Shown here: piece after piece, positions 1-5,638 of the stretch | How positions within the stretch are numbered: the stretch's first letter is position 1 | How the letters are laid out: each line of letters starts with the position of its first letter | DNA from: Acidobacteriaceae bacterium | GTDB lineage: Bacteria > Acidobacteriota > Terriglobia > Terriglobales > Acidobacteriaceae | Direction: 5' to 3' | DNA length: 9,036 nucleotides | NCBI GenBank assembly: GCA_003165095.1 | Contig: PLSH01000171.1 | Location: 1-9,036 of the forward strand | Program-made: the position numbers and the translations under genes | The notes under the pieces: generated by a model | What the model was told of the DNA's origin: nothing | The model's database searches: none | What the model saw: only the letters and a program-made list of their open reading frames with translations

Positions 1-19
1 AGTGGAAAGGCAAACACAA

Positions 20-1102
20 CTAAATAACGGCTGGACGAATTCGGAAATCGATCAGCCACTTAAGTTTCGATTTGTCTCCCTTTAAATACGCATCAAGCGT
101 CTCTGCGAGTTCTGGCACACGCGAAATCGGGACCACATAGTCGAAGACATTAGCGAGAACTCGCAGCGTTTCTCCGGTCCAAGGCCCGTCGACAACGAGA
201 ACCGCAAGCAACTCCGGGTTTTTCCCCTTCCAGTTGATTGCCGAGAACATCTTATCCTTTGCATAAAGGGACGCGTGCCGAGAGGATGACTTGCGTACCT
301 CTATAAAGGCGCGAGGATCTGCGGCTGTCGGAAGCACAAAATCTGCCCGGAAGTCGTACACTACACCTCGGAGCGACTCGTATTCCTCCTCGCGCTGAAA
401 AAGTAGACCCTGATCTCTAAGAGCACGATCCACGATAGATTCGAAGAGCACCCTTCCAATTAGGTCTCGTACTATGCCCTCGAGCGTGGATTCCAACCTC
501 TTGAGAATCTCCCCTTTGTTGACCGCATTCGGATCGACCCTTTCGCGAAGCAACTTTGATAACCGCTCGGCAGCCGGTCCAGAAATGCTATTGTCAGAAA
601 CAGATCCCACAAGCTGCTTCAGCGCTGCCTTGCTGAATATCCCGGCCAAGTGTTGAAACAATGGGAGAAGATATGGATTCTGCTTAATAAAGGCCGGAGA
701 GAAGTTTGAGAAGTTTCCGGTTTGTGCTTCCAGGAGATCCAAGAAACGAGCCCCGGTACTCCGAATATCCTTGTAAACTCCAGCCGCGATGGCTGTTTCT
801 AACTCGAAAGGGACTGCCTGTCTCCGTTTCCATTCTTCAAGAGCTGTCTCTGCGCTCATTTCTCCACGGACTGCCAGACCCGCCATCAGGATTGTCCGCG
901 TTCGCTCATCTTCGATGTCGCCTAACGACACCTTGGCAAGGCCATTCGTCGCTTTTGCCAGCTTTAGGTAAGCAGAAATAGCCTTTCTAATCTCGGCATC
1001 TGCGATCTTGAACAGCGTCAGCTCAGTCTGAATCGACGGGGTGCTTGACCTGTCTCCAATAGCTTTCACAGGTTTTGGTCGAGGTTCCCTCGTGGATTCC
1101 AT
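20..1102 (-). CDS. Probable type II restriction endonuclease (PD-(D/E)XK-like), partner of the adjacent methyltransferase
   Basis: The 360-residue protein is read from the ATG that immediately follows the methyltransferase TGA; a GGGGTGA a few bases upstream can serve as ribosome binding site, so the two genes are probably translationally coupled. I do not recognise a named family. The C-terminal third has the layout of a PD-(D/E)XK nuclease core: a helix with Glu221, a strand with Asp254 (RADFVLP), then FIEVRKSS with Glu268, Arg270 and Lys271, then a helix and a hydrophobic strand (LLAVLVVDGPW). The canonical Lys two residues after the Glu is Arg here, with Lys next to it. The N-terminal two thirds is mostly helical and has no motif I recognise. 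Cleavage of unmethylated sites for the adjacent methyltransferase is inferred from position and from this weak motif. Alternatively it could be another nuclease, or an uncharacterised accessory protein. The end is intact (TAG at 20-22). Confidence 0.6.
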   Translation of the reverse strand: MESTREPRPKPVKAIGDRSSTPSIQTELTLFKIADAEIRKAISAYLKLAKATNGLAKVSLGDIEDERTRTILMAGLAVRGEMSAETALEEWKRRQAVPFELETAIAAGVYKDIRSTGARFLDLLEAQTGNFSNFSPAFIKQNPYLLPLFQHLAGIFSKAALKQLVGSVSDNSISGPAAERLSKLLRERVDPNAVNKGEILKRLESTLEGIVRDLIGRVLFESIVDRALRDQGLLFQREEEYESLRGVVYDFRADFVLPTAADPRAFIEVRKSSSRHASLYAKDKMFSAINWKGKNPELLAVLVVDGPWTGETLRVLANVFDYVVPISRVPELAETLDAYLKGDKSKLKWLIDFRIRPAVI

Positions 1103-2416
1103 TCATTTCACCCCATGTAAATGATATTCCCCCAACCCTATAGCGGAGCCTTCGCGCTTGGCAAGTGTCCATCTATGCCCTCGCGCTCTGAGAATCTCGC
1201 ACTCCACCTGTCGGAAGCCTATATCCTCCATCGATGTTTGAAGGAACTGGGGTGTGCTGACGTGGACCCCATAAAGTGCGGCATCCGCAACAACAATGTG
1301 AATCGGGGCACCGCGACGAAGAACTCGAAACGATTCTCTCAAGACATCAGTCATTTGAGAGAAGTAGGGATAAACCAACAGATCGTAGTCTTTCTTGCCA
1401 TTTTTTTCCAGTTTTCGCTTTGCAAGTGTTGCGACAATCTCATTGAGTGCGGGCAGGAGTCTCGTGGAAACATTAGCGCGATACCTCCCCTGTTTGGCCT
1501 TGTGTCCATTTAAAGCGGTGGTTGTGTTCACAATGAGAGGGCGCCGTACCTTTTCTGTAATATCGCCCCATGAAGAAGCAATTCCCCAAAAGTACAGAAG
1601 CATCCGTGTCATTTCTGCAAAATCAAAATTGTTCAGGTAGGGCGGAGATGTCACCAAGATCGATGCGCTTCCACTCTCGCATTGGTCCATTGTCTGAGAT
1701 GATTGCGCAAATACTTGAGCGAGATGCTGGTAGTCAGAGCCATTCAGCGAGGCGAGATCGTTCTCGATCATACCAACGGTCTCGGAACAGGCTACTTCGG
1801 GTTTCATTGCCCCTTTCTTGGACGTGGGTGCCTTATAGATTCCATCCGTTTGCGAATGACAGCATTTATCGGCGACGAGCGACAGCATAAGGAATGAGAT
1901 GTCATTTTCGGAGTATACGGAGGATTGAATGCATTGGCGCGCCCCAAGTAAGCTCTCTAACACTTCAATCTGAAAGAGCTTTGTAAGAAAGGCTCGCTGG
2001 GGAGCACTCAAAATATCCACTGAAACTGGATGACGGAGGCCCTCGGAAAGGATCGTGTGAATCTCTCGTACGTGAGCGGCGGTATCGCGAGTTGGAAACT
2101 TCGCTCTGCAAATTCTGCTGAAGATGGGATGAGGGTCGTACCCAATCCCGCAAAGCCCACGTTCTGCTGCGACCACGAGCGAAGTCCCGCAGCCTGCGAA
2201 TGGATCCAAAAGTATCGAGCCCGGCTCGAGTCCAGCCGCATCGCAGCATTGATGAACGAACTCCGGTGAAAATCCGGCAATGAAATTGAACCAACGATGC
2301 ACCCTGTGAAACTTCGTTGTTGTATTTGTAGGGAGCCTCGCCGAGGAAACAGGTGTACCTCCTCTTCGTAAAGGGTGTTGGTCTGTGAAACCGGGCAAGA
2401 GTAGTTGAGTGTCCAT
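1103..2416 (-). CDS. Site-specific DNA methyltransferase (TSPPY type, N4-cytosine or N6-adenine)
   Basis: The 437-residue protein carries the hallmarks of an S-adenosylmethionine-dependent amino DNA methyltransferase. A motif X-like stretch lies near residues 38-53 (HRVHRWFNFIAGFSPEF), motif I at 71-80 (DPFAGCGTSL), a following acidic motif at 91-97 (IGYDPHP), the catalytic motif IV at 256-260 (TSPPY) and the usual late strand near 366-379 (LRRGAPIHIVVADA). About 175 residues separate motifs I and IV, room for a target-recognition region. TSPPY is typical of N4-cytosine enzymes but also occurs in some N6-adenine ones, so the modified base is uncertain. It should protect host DNA from the endonuclease encoded directly downstream. 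An in-frame TAA lies just upstream of the ATG, fixing the start. No Shine-Dalgarno is visible; a GATAAT at 2433-2428 on the minus strand lies 11 bases before the ATG, so the transcript may be nearly leaderless. The gene start lies inside the 3' part of the transposase frame. Confidence 0.9.
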   Translation of the reverse strand: MDTQLLLPGFTDQHPLRRGGTPVSSARLPTNTTTKFHRVHRWFNFIAGFSPEFVHQCCDAAGLEPGSILLDPFAGCGTSLVVAAERGLCGIGYDPHPIFSRICRAKFPTRDTAAHVREIHTILSEGLRHPVSVDILSAPQRAFLTKLFQIEVLESLLGARQCIQSSVYSENDISFLMLSLVADKCCHSQTDGIYKAPTSKKGAMKPEVACSETVGMIENDLASLNGSDYQHLAQVFAQSSQTMDQCESGSASILVTSPPYLNNFDFAEMTRMLLYFWGIASSWGDITEKVRRPLIVNTTTALNGHKAKQGRYRANVSTRLLPALNEIVATLAKRKLEKNGKKDYDLLVYPYFSQMTDVLRESFRVLRRGAPIHIVVADAALYGVHVSTPQFLQTSMEDIGFRQVECEILRARGHRWTLAKREGSAIGLGEYHLHGVK

Positions 2417-3132
2417 CGGCTGGTACGATTATCCCTCATTTCGATCACCGAACGGAAAAGGGCGGGTGGCTTAGGTCCCCAAACCCACTTCCACACCTTC
2501 AACCCCGCTCGTTCCGGATTATTCAACCCATAGCGGACAGCACGCTCCAACTCGTCCCCATTGCGAATAAGCCGGTCATAATACTCCCGCTGCCAGAACG
2601 CGCCGCCGCGACCGAGGATTTCGTTTGCCTTTCTGGCCGTAAAGGACTTCCAGCCTTGCAGCACTTTGCTCAATTCCTGCCCCGGCAGCAACCGGCAAAC
2701 AACATGCACGTGATTGGGCATGACACACCAGGCCACGAGCCGATACCGCTTTCCCTGCCAGAAATGCAGAGCGTCGGCCACCAGTTCGCCAAGGCGTGGA
2801 TCGCGCAGGAAACATGCACCCAAGCCGCGATCAAAATACTCTTCCAGTTTTGCAGTGCTGAATTCGGCGACCAGCACCTCCTGGGACGGCAACAGATGAG
2901 CGCCCACGCGCTTTGCCGCAATCAGAATGCGGTGACGCTCCGCTATCTTCTCCAGGACCGGCAGCGGCAGGGAGTCCGCCAAATGAAAGGTAAGAAAATA
3001 CAAGCCTGCGTCCTTCTCCCAATGGGGCAGGCGTCCGCGCTGCCGAATGCGCACTTCACCGAACCGAGGTTGTACCGCCCCCTGAACGACGGCAGCTGTG
3101 GCAGGCTGGGGAAGGGCGATCGGCTTGACCAT
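2008..3132 (-). CDS. REP-associated tyrosine transposase (RAYT, IS200/Y1-like), with aberrant C-terminal extension
   Basis: Residues about 30-219 form a RAYT/TnpA-REP domain: GRLPHWEKDAGLYFLTFHLADS at the front, the HUH metal-binding motif in MPNHVHVV (His141, His143), and FWQREYYDRLI, whose Tyr184 or Tyr185 is the likely nucleophile. The domain closes with AVRYGLNNPERAGLKVWKWVW. Known family members are single-strand DNA endonucleases that act on REP palindromes. The frame stays open for about 155 more codons, reaching 409 bases into the methyltransferase gene in another frame; that part (roughly residues 225-374) matches nothing I know. The native gene probably ended shortly after 2476 and lost its stop when the restriction-modification DNA was joined. 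Whether the protein is still active is unknown. The start is the first ATG; it lacks a Shine-Dalgarno, but TAGAAT at 3146-3141 could be a -10 box giving a near-leaderless message. A GTG at about residue 27 is an alternative start. Confidence 0.8.
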   Translation of the reverse strand: MVKPIALPQPATAAVVQGAVQPRFGEVRIRQRGRLPHWEKDAGLYFLTFHLADSLPLPVLEKIAERHRILIAAKRVGAHLLPSQEVLVAEFSTAKLEEYFDRGLGACFLRDPRLGELVADALHFWQGKRYRLVAWCVMPNHVHVVCRLLPGQELSKVLQGWKSFTARKANEILGRGGAFWQREYYDRLIRNGDELERAVRYGLNNPERAGLKVWKWVWGPKPPALFRSVIEMRDNRTSRWTLNYSCPVSQTNTLYEEEVHLFPRRGSLQIQQRSFTGCIVGSISLPDFHRSSFINAAMRLDSSRARYFWIHSQAAGLRSWSQQNVGFAGLGTTLIPSSAEFAERSFQLAIPPLTYERFTRSFPRASVIQFQWIF

Positions 3133-3160
3133 AACTGCGAATTCTACGCCGAATGGATGG

Positions 3161-3209
3161 GTGCGGGCGAGACGCCCACACGACAGCCGGTCTGGGGACC
3201 GGCGCTACC
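3161..3209 (-). repeat. REP-like double hairpin with GTAG tetranucleotide, 5' of the RAYT gene
   Basis: Two adjacent inverted repeats lie about 30 bases upstream of the transposase start. The first is GGGCG-AGA-CGCCC (3165-3177), which extends outward to GTG/CAC with one mismatch. The second is GCCGGTC-TGGG-GACCGGC (3186-3203), a perfect 7-bp stem. On the minus strand, the transposase sense strand, the second hairpin is preceded by GGTAG (3209-3205) and one C. A GTAG-type tetranucleotide at the foot of a GC-rich hairpin is the reported signature of REP elements linked to RAYT transposases. That this element is the substrate of the neighbouring protein is an inference. Confidence 0.6.
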
Positions 3210-3283
3210 ATGTTGCCCTAATACCCCGGGGGCGCGAACCATGCACGTTTGCGCGCACGACAAGACTGGGCAATCATAAGGCT

Positions 3284-3442
3284 ATGACGAGAATTGCTTC
3301 CAGCGCATTCTTGCTTGCGGCCTGCCTGTTCGTAACGTCTCAAATGGCATTTGCGCAGGCCGGGCGCGTGGCCCAGTTCTCGCCTTTGAGACCTGGGATT
3401 CTAATCTGCCTCATCAGCACACGGCGGGTTGCCTACACTTAA
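3284..3442 (+). pseudogene. Orphan signal peptide: likely remnant of a secreted-protein gene cut off by repeat DNA
   Basis: A 52-codon frame starts at ATG 3284 with a textbook Sec signal peptide: a basic start (MTR), a hydrophobic core (about residues 4-17, rich in Ala, Leu, Phe and Val) and a polar end (SQMAFAQA), with likely cleavage after AFA or AQA. From about residue 28 the sequence is the hairpin element at 3364-3402, followed by a second repeat, and the frame stops at 3442 with no recognisable mature domain. This looks like the 5' end of an exported-protein gene whose body was lost or replaced. It could instead be a real very small exported peptide; no strong ribosome binding site is visible (AAGG is only three bases before the ATG). 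Confidence 0.45.
3364..3402 (+). repeat. CCAGGTCTC-type hairpin repeat, copy 1
   Basis: The core is CCCAGTTCTC, loop GCCTTT, GAGACCTGGG (3372-3397), a 10-bp inverted repeat with one mismatch. The surrounding 39 bases match 34 of 39 positions of the copy at 4630-4668, in the same orientation. It interrupts the signal-peptide frame that begins at 3284. Confidence 0.7.
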
Positions 3443-3472
3443 ACCTTCGACAAACGAATGGTTGCACATCCA
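3421..3472 (+). repeat. Degenerate intergenic repeat, copy 1 (related to 7836-7885)
   Basis: This stretch aligns end to end with 7836-7885, allowing two small gaps. The best-conserved block is ACAAACGAATGG (3450-3461), followed by a TGC and then ATCC. The palindrome present at 7836 is degraded here. The rest of the gap to 3538 contains no gene or clear signal. Confidence 0.5.
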
Positions 3473-3538
3473 TCACACATCGCAGCAAGGATGGGCCAGT
3501 CGGGTTTGAACGCAGCTCAGGGACAACGACGGCCCCGA

Positions 3539-4552
3539 TTACGCCGGCGACTGCACGCGCGCAAGAGCCGCCGGAACCATCTCACTGTTTATTAGGATGC
3601 TGCGATCGACTCCTTCCAGGATGGCCTGCATCAGGTTGTAGCAAACAGCCTCGGAAGGAGCGAAGTACTCACTGTGAATCGCGATGCCTCCAATCGTCGG
3701 ATCAAGAATGGATGTGCAGTCAATGTCCCAAACATTGTCGGGAACCGGATAGGTACGGTCGAGCCCAGCGCGTCCTAACCGGCGCTTCCCGAAATGCTTT
3801 AGGCCTGCGGATGCGCCCAGGACATTGTCGCGCCCCGTGTAGAGCGCAGTAATGCGGTACGAGAGATTGGCAAGGCCCTCGCCGTCACCATGACTGACAT
3901 TTTCTCCGGCGCGAAACAGATCGTTGTCCACATCCGCCGCCACCATCAAAACTTCTTGAAGGAGACTGACTAGTAGAGGCATGTTCTTGCGCGTCCAGAC
4001 AGCGTTCATCGCGTACTCCAAGGCGTAATTACCCATGCTATGGGCAATGATCGACGTCTTGGCCTTGCACGCGTTGTCCGTGCTCTTCGCAGTCTGCTGC
4101 TGTTTGAAGGACATCCAGTCATAAAGATCAGAGAGGACCTCGGTCAGATCGTCGCCTGTCTTCCGGGCTTCTGCTCGATCTGGAAGGTAGCCGAGTAGAG
4201 AACCCTTCGAAGGCCAATCAAACGAGATTAGTTCGCCAAGGGAATCCTCGCCGTCGAAGAGGCGTGAGGCTACATTTCCATAGGTGCTCATCGCCCCCGT
4301 CCAGGCTACATTATAGCCGTGAATGAAGAGGCAGACGTGCTTCTGCTGTTCGGGCGCAACGTCGAAAGGGCTCGGAAACTGGTCGGCGGCTTGAATAAGA
4401 AGCTGCTTGAACGCATCCGCACTCTGTTGCTGCCAGGAAGCGAGTAAATCGAGCGGGAGTTCGGGAGCAATCAGAGTCCAATAGGTCAGGTCGGCCAGGG
4501 AGGTACCGAACCCGTTTCCTTCAATGTTCCTGTTGGTGATAAGCCAGCGCAT
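3539..4552 (-). CDS. Alpha/beta hydrolase of the DUF900 type
   Basis: The 337-residue protein has the alpha/beta-hydrolase signature used by DUF900 (PF05990) esterase/lipase-like enzymes: CLFIHGYN (residues 74-81, oxyanion loop), FDWPSKGSLLGYLPDR (111-126, typical of this family), the nucleophile elbow AHSMGN with Ser172, a VAADVDND segment (about 204-211) holding a candidate acid (Asp207 or Asp209), and His293 in IAIHSEYF as the likely third member of the triad. There is no signal peptide or membrane segment, so it is probably cytoplasmic. The substrate cannot be told from sequence. I chose the ATG at 4552 because GAGG lies five bases upstream; an in-frame TTG six codons earlier (4570) is a weaker choice. 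The gene stands alone, flanked by direct copies of the hairpin repeat (3364-3402 and 4630-4668). Confidence 0.8.
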   Translation of the reverse strand: MRWLITNRNIEGNGFGTSLADLTYWTLIAPELPLDLLASWQQQSADAFKQLLIQAADQFPSPFDVAPEQQKHVCLFIHGYNVAWTGAMSTYGNVASRLFDGEDSLGELISFDWPSKGSLLGYLPDRAEARKTGDDLTEVLSDLYDWMSFKQQQTAKSTDNACKAKTSIIAHSMGNYALEYAMNAVWTRKNMPLLVSLLQEVLMVAADVDNDLFRAGENVSHGDGEGLANLSYRITALYTGRDNVLGASAGLKHFGKRRLGRAGLDRTYPVPDNVWDIDCTSILDPTIGGIAIHSEYFAPSEAVCYNLMQAILEGVDRSILINSEMVPAALARVQSPA

Positions 4553-4584
4553 ATGCACCTCGCAAACCAATGAATATCACGAAT

Positions 4585-4619
4585 ACTGATGCATCAGTTA
4601 GCCATTTGTGTGAATTCAC
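4585..4619. promoter_or_regulatory. Two perfect palindromes upstream of the hydrolase gene (possible operators)
   Basis: ACTGATGCATCAGT (4585-4598) is a perfect 14-bp palindrome and GTGAATTCAC (4610-4619) a perfect 10-bp one. Both lie 33-67 bases before the hydrolase ATG, where an operator would be expected. No convincing -35/-10 pair is visible. A single 14-bp palindrome is not rare by chance in 9 kb, so the claim rests on position. Confidence 0.35.
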
Positions 4620-4629
4620 TGCGCCGATG

Positions 4630-4668
4630 GCGGGCGGCCCAGGTCTCGCGTTTGAGACCTGGGATTCC
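4630..4668 (+). repeat. CCAGGTCTC-type hairpin repeat, copy 2
   Basis: The core is a perfect 10-bp stem, CCCAGGTCTC, loop GCGTTT, GAGACCTGGG (4638-4663). The 39-base unit shares 34 of 39 positions with 3364-3402. It is the first of three hairpins in the gene-free stretch between the hydrolase and the VapBC operon. Confidence 0.75.
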
Positions 4669-4698
4669 GCGGTGTCCTTGGAACCGGGAGCGGCAGGC

Positions 4699-4753
4699 CG
4701 GGGATTCATCCCCGACGATACAACGTCCCCACAGAGAGCGGGGTTTTAACCCC
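4699..4753. repeat. Pair of GC-rich palindromes between the hydrolase and vapBC
   Basis: CGGGGAT-TC-ATCCCCG (4699-4714) and GGGGTT-TT-AACCCC (4740-4753) are both perfect inverted repeats spaced about 25 bases apart. They differ in sequence from the CCAGGTCTC hairpin next to them. Neither is followed by a T-run on the plus strand, so they look more like repeat elements than Rho-independent terminators. The rest of 4754-4860 shows no gene or clear signal. Confidence 0.5.
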
Positions 4754-4867
4754 TGAGGTATGCCTTTCGTCCCAAACCCGCCCCGCCGAACCCATGCCCT
4801 GCTTAACCGGGCGAGTTGCGCCGGGAGTTCCAGGCCTTGATTGCCGCACCAGGAGATTTCGGAATTG

Positions 4868-4883
4868 TGACATAATCATGTCA
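4868..4883 (+). promoter_or_regulatory. vapBC extended -10 promoter overlapping an operator-like palindrome
   Basis: TGACATAATCATGTCA is a perfect inverted repeat (TGACAT, spacer AATC, ATGTCA) whose last base is the A of the vapB ATG. It contains TG-A-CATAAT (4868-4876), an extended -10 box. No -35 box is visible, as is normal for extended -10 promoters. Transcription would start about at the ATG, so the message is probably leaderless. The palindrome is a good candidate for autorepression by the ribbon-helix-helix antitoxin. Confidence 0.55.
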
Positions 4884-5113
4884 TGGCCGTCCGAACCACC
4901 GTCGATATCCCGGAGCCTCTCCACGATCGGCTGCGCCAACGCGCCGAAAGTTCAGGCGCTTCGATCCGCTCCCTCATTGTGAGCGCGCTCGAACAAACCT
5001 ACGCCGACAAGCGAAAGGGGAGGAAAGTGACCGGCCCACTCATTCGTGTCAAAGGCAAGCTTGGGCCTCGCTTCCCCGTGGACGAGAATCCGCATGACCT
5101 TGTTATTTATTGA
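4883..5113 (+). CDS. vapB: VapB-type antitoxin with ribbon-helix-helix (CopG-like) domain
   Basis: The 76-residue protein begins with a ribbon-helix-helix fold: a short strand (RTTVDIP), helix 1 (EPLHDRLRQRAESSG) and helix 2 (SIRSLIVSALEQTY), the arrangement of dimeric DNA-binding antitoxins. The basic linker (KRKGRK) leads to a C-terminal tail ending near PVDENPHDLVIY, the part expected to wrap the toxin. It overlaps the toxin gene by 20 bases, the usual tightly coupled layout. The expected job is to neutralise the PIN-domain nuclease downstream and to repress its own promoter. The start has no Shine-Dalgarno but follows a likely leaderless promoter. No other start fits the conserved strand. 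Confidence 0.85.
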   Translation: MAVRTTVDIPEPLHDRLRQRAESSGASIRSLIVSALEQTYADKRKGRKVTGPLIRVKGKLGPRFPVDENPHDLVIY

Positions 5114-5540
5114 CCTCAACGTCTGGCTTGCGCTCTCCGTCGATCGTCACCCCCATTACACGATTGCGTGGACATGGCTAAGTGGCCTCCCGGAAGACGC
5201 CCGCCTCATTTTGTGCCGATACACGCAGCTCGGCATACTCCGCCTTCTCACCAACAAGGCCGTCATGGGCGACGAGACGCTCACTCTCCGTCAGGCCTGG
5301 TCCGTCTATGACCGCTGGCTAGAAGATCCGCGCGTCGAGTTCTACCCTGAAACCCGCGACCTCGAAACCGCCTTCAGGCGAGCCCTTCAGCCCTTCGCCG
5401 CGAAACAGGCATCGAAGTGGGTGGGAGATTGCTGGCTCCTGGCCTTCGCGGAGGCCAGCAAGGCCCAACTCGTCACCTTCGATCAAGCCTTGCATGAGTT
5501 TGCCCGCAAACAGGGAAACTCCGCCATCCTGCCAGCCTGA
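5094..5540 (+). CDS. vapC: VapC-type toxin, PIN-domain ribonuclease
   Basis: The 148-residue protein is a PIN-domain nuclease. The first acidic residue sits in LLFIDLNVWLALS (Asp7) and later ones are Asp112 (WVGDCWLLAFA) and Asp130 (LVTFDQAL). The segment CRYTQLGILRLLTNKAVMG (41-59) is typical of one VapC subfamily and carries Gln45 where many PIN toxins have a catalytic Glu; I take this as a subfamily trait, not damage. VapC toxins cleave tRNA or rRNA when the antitoxin is degraded; the target here is unknown. The start at 5094 overlaps vapB and directly precedes the conserved first strand. An ATG 16 codons upstream in the same frame (5046) lies inside vapB and adds residues foreign to the family. 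Confidence 0.88.
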   Translation: MTLLFIDLNVWLALSVDRHPHYTIAWTWLSGLPEDARLILCRYTQLGILRLLTNKAVMGDETLTLRQAWSVYDRWLEDPRVEFYPETRDLETAFRRALQPFAAKQASKWVGDCWLLAFAEASKAQLVTFDQALHEFARKQGNSAILPA

Positions 5541-5638
5541 GCTTCGAAGCGGCCGGCGGCCAATAGCTTGCCCTGAGCCCGCCGAAAGCCGGCTCTGAGC
5601 CTGTCGAAGGAGGTTTGGATTTTCAGGCCTGAGAAACC
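5541..5638. repeat. Convergent toxin-gene gap: palindromes and a CTGAGCC...CGAA direct repeat
   Basis: The short gap between vapC and the convergent mazF end is filled with repeats. GCTTCGAAGC (5541-5550) is a perfect palindrome. CTGAGCCCGCCGAAAG (5573-5588) and CTGAGCCTGTCGAAGG (5595-5610) are direct repeats with 13 of 16 matches; the second is the complement of CCTTCGACAGGCTCAG, a motif recurrent in many bacterial genomes. GGTTT (5612-5616) and AAACC (5634-5638) flank TCAGGCCTGA (5623-5632), a palindrome containing the mazF stop codon. The structures could end transcription from both sides, but no T-run supports a classic terminator. Confidence 0.5.

Noticed and set aside
2656..3279. A 207-codon plus-strand frame opposite the transposase gene
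   Set aside because: It is the antisense shadow of the RAYT coding region; its translation shows no domain, and the RAYT frame has clear catalytic motifs.
4521..4709. A 62-codon minus-strand frame between the hydrolase and vapBC
   Set aside because: It spans the hairpin repeats and overlaps the hydrolase start. It has no recognisable domain or ribosome binding site.
4740..4753. GGGGTTTTAACCCC as a Rho-independent terminator
   Set aside because: No T-run follows the stem on either strand and no gene ends close by; it fits better as a repeat palindrome.
3161..4753. The clustered palindromes as a CRISPR array
   Set aside because: The repeats differ in sequence and spacing, and there are no regular spacers and no cas genes.
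5046..5093. ATG at 5046 as the vapC start
   Set aside because: It adds 16 residues not seen in PIN toxins and would overlap vapB by 68 bases; the ATG at 5094 directly precedes the conserved first strand.
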